Positions 51,926 to 61,805 of a stretch of 64,000 bases of DNA are shown here, piece by piece (positions within the stretch are counted from its first letter, which is position 1; each line of letters begins with the position of its first letter). The notes beneath the pieces are model-generated. The model was not told where the DNA came from. It worked only from the letters and a program-made list of their open reading frames with translations, and did not search any database. Source of the stretch: Mermis nigrescens. Lineage: Eukaryota; Nematoda; Enoplea; Mermithida; Mermithidae. Location: positions 1,353,314 to 1,417,313 of the forward strand of contig JAVLUZ010000169.1 of assembly GCA_036768485.1 (NCBI GenBank), in the 5' to 3' direction. Made by a program: the position numbers and the translations under genes.

Positions 51926-51994
51926 AAAAAATATAAATATAGAGACAAGCGGACTGAAGTTCATTCTTAATTCGTTTTTTACAGCGAGCAGTCG

Positions 51995-52358
51995 ATGGAG
52001 GCTTTGTCTGCTTCTGTACTCAACTCGAATCGATTCATATATACAAATACAATGCCTTGGCTAGCTTTGCAATTTATTTTTGGAACCGATTTACGGATCA
52101 TCACAAGCGCCAATGGAAAATGGCCGAGGAGCTACAGTCAGAGTCAGAAACTTGACTGGAAAAAGAAAAATTCGCGGATTTTAGTTCTTCGCACTCTCAC
52201 TAGAACTCGCCTGGACGAATTATGAATGAGGACTTTCCTACTACATATGGGACGGCTTACATGAACTCTTATCGGAAAAATGGACAGGTAGCCATGCACA
52301 GATTGTTGATGATGAAATAGATCGCATCATAAATTGTACCGAAAGTTTGCCATTGTAA
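51995..52358 (+). pseudogene. Element 3 right arm: homologue of the 17435-17820 protein
   Basis: Inverted copy of 48839-49164. ATG 51995, TAA 52356. Shifts after ~15 and ~77 codons. TATAAATA at 51932-51939, followed by a leader ending GCAGTCG-ATG. Confidence 0.55.
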
Positions 52359-52966
52359 TAAAAAAATGAAAGTGAATAATAAATTGAAAAAGTCAGGCAT
52401 TTGTTTGCCATCAAGTAGCTTAAGCCCGCTAGCCACTACACGGCTCTTCACATGCAGCGAGTCCTACTTTTCGTCTATCCGGCCTAAAAAATAGAAAGAA
52501 AAACGATTAAATATTCAAAAAGTGAATACATACTTTACACTGAATGGTTGGGAACCCTACCCTTATTCTCATTGATTTCTTTAAACATGTAAGTATGTGA
52601 TTCGGTACAATTGGTTTTGGAACATCGTTTACTGTAGCTTCGAAACTTTATTCGCTCACCCTGTCACAGGCGGGTCCAGACAGTCCCTGGCATGTCCGGA
52701 CATGTCTCACCTCCTACCCTGAAAATTTGAGCCCGGTCCGACCACTAGATCTCGAGGTAAGCCCTCTTCAGATTTTTCCCCATAAGAAAATTCTCCAAGG
52801 GAGATTTCCTCCCCCTCCCAATAATTGGCGCCCTCTGACCCTCCCGACTGACCCCGGATGGCTCCTTGGGCGTGCTCAGGCATGTCCATTGTCCAGCCCT
52901 TTGCTCCTGAATATTTTCTCTGGAAGCAGATTAAGATGTCATCGCCAATCTTATAACACTACAACG

Positions 52967-53911
52967 TGTTGTGTACATGTTTTTGCACACTTCTGCAAAC
53001 TTGATATACAATATATCACTTGCAGAAAGTTTGAGTTTATTCGCATAAGTACTTAATCTGCAATTGCTGAATTTATATCACAAAGCAGAGAAGTTTCATT
53101 GTGTACTTAATGCTATAACGCTAGAACAATTGCTTAACTGTGTAACCATGCTCGCTTTAACATGTGAAGATGGACTATAACATTGTGGGCGTGATTATTA
53201 CGATTGCTCGTTTATTGACGCGTTTTTCTATTGGCCGACTAAAAAATTTGAATACTACATCTTACCATTTTTTGCTATCACCCAGCGATTTTTCGTTTCT
53301 ATCAGTCTAGTTGCTCGCTTACGCTATTATTGGATTTCGCATCGCCGTCGTTTCTCGTATCGCTGCCATTACCACGCTATCGATACCGCGATCAAGGTCC
53401 AATTGTCTTATTGTATATATTACGCTAGACTATAATAGTCGCCATATTAGTTGGTAGCCATTCTACGACGTGGTGCCACTGTTTAGCCCAACGTATTGTT
53501 TGGTGCATATGTTACTTATGACTGTCCTTATTAAGAAGACTTCTTAATTAAAGTTAAATTGCTATTGTTGTCTCATTTTCTTAGCCTGTAAAATACACAT
53601 TGGGAGCGAAGTGCTGCCCAATTTTTCCTAGGATCTAAGACATATAATTCAGCCCCAAATTGCTACCTAAATTGCTGCCCAAATTCCAATAGCCTTTAGG
53701 TACATAGTTGTCGGTGGACAACTCCCCAAGGCTAATCTATATCTCTGATCCCAATAGCCTTTAGGTACATAATTGCTAGGTATATCTCACAACTCCTCAA
53801 GGCTTATTAATTCCTGATTGCCATGGAACTCGAAGCTATTCAGCCTAACCTGCAGGCAATTTATCACACAACGTGTTGGTCCTCAAGTTAACCCAAAAAG
53901 TTAACGTTACA
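52967..53911 (+). repeat. 5' LTR
   Basis: Starts TGTTGTGTACATGTTTTTGC as does the 3' LTR at 63879. The end is set at ...GTTACA before ACG-TGGTGCTGCCACC, which could be the tRNA primer-binding site, since TGG pairs with a tRNA CCA end. Left boundary firm, right boundary and primer inferred. Confidence 0.75.
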
Positions 53912-54689
53912 ACGTGGTGCTGCCACCAGGAGTACTGAGTAAAATTTAAATTTCTTTCTCTTCCTCTTCATAAATAAATTAAATGATTAATTTGAGTATT
54001 ATCATGTGTTGTTCTTTGGCTGTGCTTATAGCTTGTCTTTGGCCGGGTTGGTCCAAAATTATTTGTTGGGTTGGCTGGTCAGTGGACTAGTGCTATAGTG
54101 GCCAAGTCACAAGTCTATTTTGCTGTACCTGGTTGGTCGGCTAGGGCTTTTGGCTGGTGGGGGTTGGTTTTCTATTTAAATTGGGGTTGGTTTGGAATCA
54201 AGACAGGCATTGGGCAATGTTATAGAATTATGGAAATGCAGTGCATGCTATTTGCATAGATGTGTGTTATTTAAATTTCTAGGGGATAGGTCGGGTATAT
54301 TATATAATAGTATAGTATTGTCATTTTGTTGTATTGTATTATTATTATTGCGTCGTGTCATATAACAGTACAGGGTTGTATGCTAGTGTTTAGATACACC
54401 TTTGTTCTGTCCTTTTTGTGTAGCAGTGCTGAGCCGTATGCTAGAATTTGCATAGATACGATTCAGTTCTGTTTTCTATTTTGTTTGTGTGCATAAATTT
54501 GCATGGCATTGGTCCGTTCCTGGTCTATCCCAGACTTGTATTATTTAGTAGTAATTGGTGGGCCCGGGCAAGAATTTGTGTTAAATTTGCATAGCATTTG
54601 TGTTAGTGGGTAATAGCCCAGGTTAATACAAAGTGTTTAATTGTTTGCGGTCCATTATATTGACACCTATAAAGAGACATAGGTTGAAG
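53912..54689 (+). other. Leader between 5' LTR and gag
   Basis: Untranslated leader of ~780 bp with several short upstream ATGs; contains the possible primer-binding site at its start. Confidence 0.55.
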
Positions 54690-57059
54690 ATGTCCACAGA
54701 TAGTGAAATTATAGAGTTACGTAAGCAGATGCAAGAAATGACTGATGTACTACAGGTGGTTCGGAGAGAATGTACACAGCTAAAGAGACAGAATGAGGAG
54801 CTCCAAGCCAAGCTAGCTGGTGAGGGAGATGTCCATCATTCATGTGAGACTCGGTTTCAGGTCATTGAGTCTGTGATGCAGCGGTTGGCTGATGAATATA
54901 GGGAAGTAGTCGATGAAAATAAGGAGTTGCGGTCTATGCTGCAGGAGCAAGCTAATGGTTGCATTGCTCAGCAGGACATTGATGATAATTTGGCACTCCA
55001 GGAACGTATGGTTCAGTTGGAGAGGAATAGTAAATTAGCCGAGGGGGCTACAGATGGACTTAGTAAGAAGTTGGCTAGACTCAGTGGTGCACATGATCAG
55101 TTGAGTCATAGAGTTGAGAAGTTTGGTGAAGACTTAATTGAAGTTGATCGGCAGCTACGAGTTGGCATAAATGATCTTGGAGCTATTGTAGCAGAGGATG
55201 CCCAACAGATGGAGCAATCAAGTGGGCAGTGTCAAAAGAATAGGGAGATGGTGGCAGTTGATAAGGATGATGACAATGGTGTCCATAGACCGAAGATTGT
55301 CAACAAGGAGCTTAAAAGCAAAGCTCACTCTCCAAAGTTGAAACGTGAAGCTTGTGAGTTGGCTCATGGAGGTTCAGTGTATGAAGAAGTGGACAGAGGT
55401 CGATCTAAGACTCATAGGTCTTCTTGGACCAAGTCCAGAAGTGTTGATAGTCGATCTTCAAGTCGATCAGTGAGTAGCCGTGCTAGAAGGCACCATAATC
55501 ATGATCATGAGGAGGAGCGACAAAAGTGGAAATTCAAGGTGCCTCCACAGTTTAAGAGCTGTGATGGGTCCAACCCAAGTGAGTTTCTTGATTGGTTGGC
55601 CAAGATTGAGCGGTCAGCGGAAGCTTCAGAATGGAGCAATGATTATAAATGCTGGCTGATAGCTAACTTAGTTGAGGGTCGAGCGGCTCAAGTGTTAGAC
55701 TCATGTAGTGCATCTACAAAGAAGGATTGGAAGAGGCTTCGGTGGAAGCTAGTTGAGAAGTTGGTGTCCTCTCAACATTTTGAGCAAATGAGGAATGAGC
55801 TCAGAAGAATGCAACAAAGGACAAATGAGGATGTGGCAAATTATATCACAGAATTTAGAGACAAGGCTCGCCGAGCATATGCAAATGAATGGCATAGTCA
55901 CTATGACAGTGAAGTCACTCGATTGTTTATTGCCAGCCTTCATAGTGAGACAACAAGGTTGAAGACATTGGAGCAACATTGTCAGAGTTTGGATGAAGCC
56001 ATGGACTATGTCTTAAACCTTGTGACTCTTCAGGACTTGGCTAAGCAGAAACCTTCAAAGAATTTTTCCGCTGCAGGATTTCAGGCAACCCCTGTACAGG
56101 CATCCATGAAGCCTAATCCGCCAGGGGCGCAGCATCAAGTAAGGGCTATGCCTCAACCTAGGGCAACTATGCCACGGAGTCAGCAAAGTCAAGCTAAACA
56201 GAACCCCTTGACATGCTACAATTGTGGACAAGTGGGGCATGTAAAGTCATTCTGTCCAGGGCTACAGAAGAGGCAGTACCCCCAGATGGATTATAATGGC
56301 CCACAGCCAGGGTTCATACCTCAGAATCAGCCATATTCAATGTGGAGACCATCTAAGCCAAACGTTAGGTCATTTCAAAGACCCTTTATGGCACCTATGG
56401 CTACATTGAATCGTAGTGCAGACCCACAAAATTGTTTTGCATGTGGATCTCCAGGACACTTCCAGAATCAGTGTCCACATAGAATTAATATAGGCCCAGG
56501 AAGTTATGGTGGTCCAGATCAGGAGCCACAAAGGGGTCAGATAATTGAACCTAGAATAGAGGTGCCAAGCTATGTACCAATAAACCCAAGTGGTCAAGCT
56601 ACAGTTAGTAATGGTTGTGTTATAACATGCGGTGCTACTGTTACTCGCAAAGTCCGCACCGACTTACATGCAGTTGTCATAGTTGAGGTTGGTCCTCACA
56701 AACTACCTGTTGTTGCTTTGGTTGATACTGGTAGTATCTGCAACATCATTTGTCGAAGCTTGTCTGAACAACTAAAGCCAGTCATGGGTCTGCAACAATT
56801 ACAGCCATCACCCATCAAGCATATTAGCAGCATGTCTAGTGATGAAATCAAAGTCAATGGCGAATTGAAATTGGAGGTGGGTCTTGGTATGTCATCAGTC
56901 GGACAGTTCAAATCAATTTTTGCCGTAGTAGACACCCTCCCATTCAGTATGATCATTGGTGCTGAAGGCATGCTTGATGGTTCATTGCAAGTGGATGTAA
57001 AGTCCAAGTGTGTCTGTGCATACCTCCCAGACCAGACAGTTTATGCAAAATTTTTGTAG
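54690..57059 (+). CDS. Gag-protease polyprotein
   Basis: 789 codons from the ATG at 54690 (MSTDSEIIELRKQ); the upstream extension would need GTG. Order: long coiled coil with leucine/charged heptads (about 5-170), Ser/Arg-rich linker, capsid region (KVPPQFKSCDGSNPSEFLDW ... SLDEAMDYV), Gln/Pro-rich stretch, two CCHC knuckles (CYNCGQVGHVKSFC and CFACGSPGHFQNQC), then a retropepsin with ALVDTGS and, later, MIIGAEGML. It assembles the particle and processes the polyprotein. Ends in TAG, after which the same frame stays open into the pol linker. Confidence 0.9.
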   Translation: MSTDSEIIELRKQMQEMTDVLQVVRRECTQLKRQNEELQAKLAGEGDVHHSCETRFQVIESVMQRLADEYREVVDENKELRSMLQEQANGCIAQQDIDDNLALQERMVQLERNSKLAEGATDGLSKKLARLSGAHDQLSHRVEKFGEDLIEVDRQLRVGINDLGAIVAEDAQQMEQSSGQCQKNREMVAVDKDDDNGVHRPKIVNKELKSKAHSPKLKREACELAHGGSVYEEVDRGRSKTHRSSWTKSRSVDSRSSSRSVSSRARRHHNHDHEEERQKWKFKVPPQFKSCDGSNPSEFLDWLAKIERSAEASEWSNDYKCWLIANLVEGRAAQVLDSCSASTKKDWKRLRWKLVEKLVSSQHFEQMRNELRRMQQRTNEDVANYITEFRDKARRAYANEWHSHYDSEVTRLFIASLHSETTRLKTLEQHCQSLDEAMDYVLNLVTLQDLAKQKPSKNFSAAGFQATPVQASMKPNPPGAQHQVRAMPQPRATMPRSQQSQAKQNPLTCYNCGQVGHVKSFCPGLQKRQYPQMDYNGPQPGFIPQNQPYSMWRPSKPNVRSFQRPFMAPMATLNRSADPQNCFACGSPGHFQNQCPHRINIGPGSYGGPDQEPQRGQIIEPRIEVPSYVPINPSGQATVSNGCVITCGATVTRKVRTDLHAVVIVEVGPHKLPVVALVDTGSICNIICRSLSEQLKPVMGLQQLQPSPIKHISSMSSDEIKVNGELKLEVGLGMSSVGQFKSIFAVVDTLPFSMIIGAEGMLDGSLQVDVKSKCVCAYLPDQTVYAKFL

Positions 57060-57422
57060 CCTATACAGGAAAATGATCCATTCTCATGTGCAGTTGTGGC
57101 TTTAAAGTCGGTGAAGCTGCCACCACACACAATGTGTTACGTGCCAGGTTTAGCGGCCGGAGTGATTGGATCAATAAGTGGTTATTATTCGGCAAGTCCC
57201 ACCCTTGATACAACAGGGCTTATGGGAATAGAAGCCCTAGTGACGTTACATAATGGGCTAGTACCAGTGGCATTGTTGAATACCACTGATAAGTATCAGA
57301 AAATTTCAAAGGATATGATTCTAGGGTCATTGAACCTACAGATTGACAAAGAGCCAGAACACATCAAGCTATGCTCTAGTCCTTCTAATGCTGCTCAGTT
57401 AAGTGTTAAGATTGACACCTGA
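57060..57422 (+). CDS. Protease-RT linker segment between two in-frame stops
   Basis: Same reading frame as gag and pol, bounded by TAG (57057-57059) and TGA (57420-57422). The product (ALKSVKLPPHTMCYVPGLAA ... GIEALVTLHNGLVPVALLNT) resembles the region between protease and RT in Gypsy polyproteins. No separate function expected. Would be made only by readthrough of the TAG, or by starting at an internal ATG. Confidence 0.65.
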   Translation, partial: PIQENDPFSCAVVALKSVKLPPHTMCYVPGLAAGVIGSISGYYSASPTLDTTGLMGIEALVTLHNGLVPVALLNTTDKYQKISKDMILGSLNLQIDKEPEHIKLCSSPSNAAQLSVKIDT

Positions 57423-57428
57423 CCCATT

Positions 57429-60400
57429 ATGGAAATCATTCAAGATATAATGGAACATGCTGCAGGGACACAATCAACACTAAGTGCTGACCAGAAAGTC
57501 AAACTTGCCAAGTTGTTGCAAGTCAATGACAATTTATTTGTGGAAATAAGTGGCAAGGTGGGTCGGACCAGTTTGATGAAGCATAGGATTGATACTGGTG
57601 ACACATTACCTATTATGCAAATGGCTCGCCGATTCCCTGAATCCCAGAAGCAGGTAATTGATCAGGAAGTAGGAAAGATGTTAGAAGCAGGGGTTATACA
57701 GAAGTCAAGCAGTCCATATAGGGCTAACTTTGTGTTAGTGCTGAAGAAAGATGGATCATGGAGACCTTGCATTGATTTTCGGTTACTTAATGGTGTGACC
57801 AAGAAAGATGTTTATCCCTTACCACGTATTGATGAAACATTGGATGCCTTAGGGACAGCAAAGTATTTTTCCACATTGGATTTGGCATCAGGTTATTGGC
57901 AGGTTGAGCTTGAGGAAGCCAGTAAAGAAAAGACTGCCTTCTTAAGTCGCAAGGGCTTATTTGAGTTTATGGTCATGCCCTTTGGTCTCTGCAATGCACC
58001 TGCAACATTTCAACGATTGATGGACCTGGTATTGGATGGATATCTATGGAATTTTTGCACAGTGTACTTGGATGATGTTATCATTTTCTCTTCATCCTTT
58101 GACGAGCACTTGCAACATTTGCAGTTGGTGTTTGATCGGTTACAGCAGGCTGGTCTTACATTAAAGGGAAAGAAGTGTTATTTTGGGAAACAAGAAGTCC
58201 CCTTCCTCGGTCATTTGATATCAACTGGAGGAATAAAACCAGATCCGAGCAAGATAGAGGCTATTAAAAGTTGGCCAGTGCCAAAAGACAAGAAGGAATT
58301 GTCTTCCTTCATTGGACTTATTCAATATTATAGACGATTCAGTCAGAATTTCTCGGCTAAGGCTGCAGTTCTTAATGGTTTGCGGAAGGCAAACAAGCCC
58401 TATGAATGGACCACAGAATGTCAAAAGACATTTGACCTACTCAAGGAAGAGGCTACAAGGTATCCCACATTGCGATATCCGGATTTTACTAAACAATTTG
58501 TTGTTTATACTGATGCTTGTGAATATGGCCTAGGTGCTGTCTTAGCACAATATGAAGATAAGACCGAGTGGGTGATATCATATGCCAGTCGGTCATTGTC
58601 CGATGCTGAAAAGAAGTATCATATCAACGAGAAAGAGATGCTGGCTATATTCTGGGCAGTCACTGGTCCATTCAGGCCTTATGTCTTTGGTCGTCAGTTT
58701 GATTTGGTAACTGATAGTTCTGCGGCTAGAGCGCTCAAGAGCTACACTGGAGATAATGGACGTATTTTAAGATGGCAACATGAGCTTACTGCATATACAT
58801 TTGAGATTTTCCATCGGAAAGGACTAGTGAACTCAAATGCTGATGGGCTATCTCAACGTCCTGCAAATTCAGAGGGACAGAAGCTCGAACAACAAGGAGG
58901 TAATGTTGCAAGTTTTATGTCCGATGTAAGTTATGTGAATGCCACTACAGCAGGTACAACAGGTAAGAAGGAGTTTTGTTGTGGGCTAAGTCCACCAATC
59001 TCCTTAAGTAAGGCTAATCCTTTGAATGTTGTTGCTACTTTTGCCGCTGAAGCTAAGGCTTTTGAAGAAGATGTGCCAAATGATTGGGTTCAAGCACAAT
59101 GGGAAGATGAGTTTTGTGGACTGGTATTGAACTATTTGGTCAATGGGCAGCTCCCAAATTCTACAGAAGAAGCCAATCGTATTATAAATCGGTCAAAGCT
59201 ATTTCTGTGTGCAGATGATAGGCAGTTGTACAGGTATGTCAGCTTCAATGGGACTGATCTCTATAGTCTACAATTGGTAGTTCCAAGGAAATGTCATGCC
59301 GAATTGTTGAGCTACTTCCACGATTCATTGTTTGGTGGTCATATGGGAATGATACGAACATTAAAGCGTCTTCAAGCTAAATATTGGTGGCCAGCTATGT
59401 GGGAAGATGTACAAGACTGGGTCAGGACTTGCAAGGTCTGTCAAGAAATGAAAGCAGGTCCAATGCCTCACAGTCCTCTACGTAGTATTCCGGTAGGTAA
59501 AATCTTTGATCGTATTGCCATGGACATCTTGGAATTGCCATTGACCGAGAATGGTAACAGGTACATTATTGTGTGTACTGAATATTTATCTAAATGGACA
59601 ATTACTGCTGCATTGTCCGACATTCGGGCAGAGACAGTAGCTAAGTTTTTGCTTCATAATGTTGTGTTACAGCATGGTACACCTAAAAGTTTGTTGACTG
59701 ATCAGGGTAAACAATTTACCGGTGAGGTTGTTTCGAATCTTTGTGGACTTTTGCAGATTAAAAAGCTGGTTACAGCTCCATACAGGCCTCAAACTGATGG
59801 TTTAGTAGAGCGTTTCAATCGTACATTGATTCAGATGTTGGCCACTGGTGTTCATGATCAACAGGTTGATTGGGACATCTTATTGCCCTACTTGACCTTT
59901 GCCTACAACACATCAGTTCAGGAGTCAACAGGTAAGACGCCATTTGAGTTGATTTATGGACGGTTGCCACATTATCCTATAGACATTGTGCTGCGATTGA
60001 CTGTGGATCCTTCTGTGAGTGGTCCATGTGATGTGGAATTAGTTCAGCAAAGGTTGACTCATGCTCGTCAGATAACCATGGAGACTATACAGGTAGCGCA
60101 GGCAAAAAGCAAGAAATACTATGATCGTAAAGCCTCAGATATTCAGTATGAAGTGGAACAGATGGTAATGTATTCAAATTTTAGGCGACACAAAGGAGTT
60201 AAAGGTAAGTTGGAGGGGAGGTGGATTGGTCCATTTGTTGTCATGCAACAGCTGTCAGCATCAATGTATATCATTGCTGCTAAGCATGTTCAAGCGCCCC
60301 AAAGGCAGGCACATGCAGATCAACTGAGGCCATATTACAACAGGTCTTTCACTGAAACTCCAACTCAGTCAACTATTGACCAGGCCAATGTTGCTGAGTC

Positions 60401-60515
60401 TGGTGTTAAGCAGGGTAAACACGTAAGTTTCCTGGCGTTGGGTCTTCCGGTGATGCGTGCCATGTCTCACACTGTGAAGCTGGGAGCTCAACCCATGGCC
60501 AAGACTCGAGGATAA
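57429..60515 (+). CDS. Pol: reverse transcriptase, RNase H, integrase
   Basis: 1,028 codons, same frame as gag. RT: RPCIDFRLLN, FSTLDLASGYWQV, FGLCNAPATFQR and the active site TVYLDDVIIFS (about 215-225). RNase H: VVYTDACEYGLGAVLAQ and INEKEMLAIFWA. Integrase: zinc-binding HDSLFGGHMG ... CKVCQEM, then catalytic AMDILELP, LLTDQGKQFTG and LVERFNRTL, with a GPFVV (GPY/F) module and no chromodomain. All motifs intact. Translation needs passage of the TGA 6 bp before its first ATG, or internal initiation. Confidence 0.93.
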   Translation: MEIIQDIMEHAAGTQSTLSADQKVKLAKLLQVNDNLFVEISGKVGRTSLMKHRIDTGDTLPIMQMARRFPESQKQVIDQEVGKMLEAGVIQKSSSPYRANFVLVLKKDGSWRPCIDFRLLNGVTKKDVYPLPRIDETLDALGTAKYFSTLDLASGYWQVELEEASKEKTAFLSRKGLFEFMVMPFGLCNAPATFQRLMDLVLDGYLWNFCTVYLDDVIIFSSSFDEHLQHLQLVFDRLQQAGLTLKGKKCYFGKQEVPFLGHLISTGGIKPDPSKIEAIKSWPVPKDKKELSSFIGLIQYYRRFSQNFSAKAAVLNGLRKANKPYEWTTECQKTFDLLKEEATRYPTLRYPDFTKQFVVYTDACEYGLGAVLAQYEDKTEWVISYASRSLSDAEKKYHINEKEMLAIFWAVTGPFRPYVFGRQFDLVTDSSAARALKSYTGDNGRILRWQHELTAYTFEIFHRKGLVNSNADGLSQRPANSEGQKLEQQGGNVASFMSDVSYVNATTAGTTGKKEFCCGLSPPISLSKANPLNVVATFAAEAKAFEEDVPNDWVQAQWEDEFCGLVLNYLVNGQLPNSTEEANRIINRSKLFLCADDRQLYRYVSFNGTDLYSLQLVVPRKCHAELLSYFHDSLFGGHMGMIRTLKRLQAKYWWPAMWEDVQDWVRTCKVCQEMKAGPMPHSPLRSIPVGKIFDRIAMDILELPLTENGNRYIIVCTEYLSKWTITAALSDIRAETVAKFLLHNVVLQHGTPKSLLTDQGKQFTGEVVSNLCGLLQIKKLVTAPYRPQTDGLVERFNRTLIQMLATGVHDQQVDWDILLPYLTFAYNTSVQESTGKTPFELIYGRLPHYPIDIVLRLTVDPSVSGPCDVELVQQRLTHARQITMETIQVAQAKSKKYYDRKASDIQYEVEQMVMYSNFRRHKGVKGKLEGRWIGPFVVMQQLSASMYIIAAKHVQAPQRQAHADQLRPYYNRSFTETPTQSTIDQANVAESGVKQGKHVSFLALGLPVMRAMSHTVKLGAQPMAKTRG

Positions 60516-60528
60516 ATAGTGTTGTTAC

Positions 60529-60820
60529 ACTTACAGATTCAGGTATTAGAGAAGGTGATATAGTTATAATACAATCACCTGGATATCCAGTGAAATGTGG
60601 ATATGTTATGGGCCCTGAGGCAAGAGTGGGTAAGAAATATTGCAAGGCTAATGATACATTGTTAATTGAACTATGTGGTACACATAATGCAATTGTTGTA
60701 AAGAAGGTTTATGTGTTCCCACTTGAAACACATAAACACTTGTTGCCTCAGAGGACTAGGCTAGATAAGCAGATTCATCAAGAGGTATCTGAGTATCTGA
60801 CTAGCCTAGCCAGTGGATGA
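60529..60820 (+). CDS. Small ORF after pol, unknown
   Basis: An open frame from just behind the pol stop (TLTDSGIREGDIVIIQSPGY ... NDTLLIELCGTHNAIVVKKV) to TGA at 60818. First ATG at 60608. The pattern of short beta strands is compatible with a small barrel but no family is recognised. GTAAGT at 60423 and an AG at ~60537 would allow splicing in this area. Confidence 0.4.
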
Positions 60821-61005
60821 AATGGTAAGACAAGGTATGGCAGTAGATGTACATTCATTAATTTGTATTCATTTATTTTATAACCTCATTTGCATAATTT
60901 ATTCTATATAATATGTTCTTTTGTATTCATTTTTAAAATGTGTGTGTATTTATCTTGTGTATATTAATGTTTATATGTGTATGATTGAAGTAAGCTAATT
61001 TGTAG
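60821..61005 (+). other. AT-rich spacer before the 3' ORFs
   Basis: Non-coding, T/A-rich with TGTGTATTTAT-type runs; could hold a branch/pyrimidine region for a subgenomic mRNA acceptor. Confidence 0.35.
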
Positions 61006-61455
61006 ATGGATACTGATAGTTTCCCAATTGCTGATTGGCTGAACTATGGATCGATGTGTCCGCTTTTGGATGTAGAGCCTGAATTGACAATCTTTGTCGA
61101 GGGACAGGCTACGGTGGACACTGCGTTGCTGCAGGATGTCATGCCCTTGGACATCATGAACAACTGGGGGCCCATCTGGTTCAAAAACCTAGAGCGCATA
61201 CCAGGAATAGGCAAGTCAGCCTTTCTGATCCGAACACACATCCAAGCCTGCAGCATCTTGCTGGATTTTGTTTGCTGGATACAGGTATCACCAGTACCTA
61301 TGGTAAGTATCATAATGATCGGAGACACTGCTAGTCCGACCAAGCCACATGGCTTAATTTTTGGTTCAAATTTGCTCAAGAGCACCCCCTTCTATTTTCC
61401 ATTCAAATTGTTCACCCCTCCATTGATCAAGACACGACTTTACGTTCACTGTTAG
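61006..61455 (+). CDS. 3' accessory ORF a, unknown
   Basis: ATG at 61006 (MDTDSFPIADWLNYGSMCPL). 149 codons, no recognised domain. An exact splice-donor consensus GGTAAGTAT at 61302-61310 splits off the first 99 codons in phase, after which coding quality falls. So the frame may end at a spliced junction. Confidence 0.45.
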   Translation: MDTDSFPIADWLNYGSMCPLLDVEPELTIFVEGQATVDTALLQDVMPLDIMNNWGPIWFKNLERIPGIGKSAFLIRTHIQACSILLDFVCWIQVSPVPMVSIIMIGDTASPTKPHGLIFGSNLLKSTPFYFPFKLFTPPLIKTRLYVHC

Positions 61456-61538
61456 GTCAATTACTGTCTAACAGCTCAGTTATAAAGGTCATATTAGCTG
61501 GAATGCCTTCATTGATATATTCAATTATTGGTTGGCAG

Positions 61539-61795
61539 CATATGTGGACAGCAAGAAAATTCTGGGGTCCAAGATTTTTGAAGGTTAAAAAAATGGCCCT
61601 AAAAATGGTGATATGGCGATAAAAACACCATTTTTCGACGTTTCTCATCAAGCACTATCCATTGGCATCAAAAAATTGCGAAAAAAACGAAAAAAATTTT
61701 CATAAATTGATTTCTGGGGGGGGGTCTTTTGATTTCTGGGGGGATCTTTTGGTTTCTGGGGGGTCCAGACCCCAGATCCCCCACGCCCATGTGTG
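61539..61795. mobile_element. hAT-type MITE M1, copy 7, inside the retrotransposon
   Basis: 257 bp, ends CATATGTGGAC / GCCCATGTGTG, flanked by a perfect GTTGGCAG (61531-61538, 61796-61803). As the host retrotransposon has almost identical LTRs, M1 moved recently. Confidence 0.88.
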
Positions 61796-61805
61796 GTTGG
61801 CAGCC

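Larger units (their letters stand above)
48243..52966. mobile_element. Palindromic remnant of a third, divergent Polinton-like element
   Basis: Two inverted arms, about 48243-50272 and 50893-52966, are reverse complements with scattered differences. They flank a ~620-bp centre holding a Polinton integrase fragment. Each arm carries four small genes, two of which are homologous to Polinton 1 genes, with TATAAATA promoters. No other core gene is left. The right arm is cut by the LTR retrotransposon at 52967. Either a Polinton whose long, gene-bearing terminal repeats closed in after internal deletion, or a secondary inverted duplication. Confidence 0.75.

Noticed and set aside
54071..54259. ORF in the retrotransposon leader
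   Set aside because: Short, Gly/Trp-rich by chance of TGG/GGT repeats, with no conserved motif.
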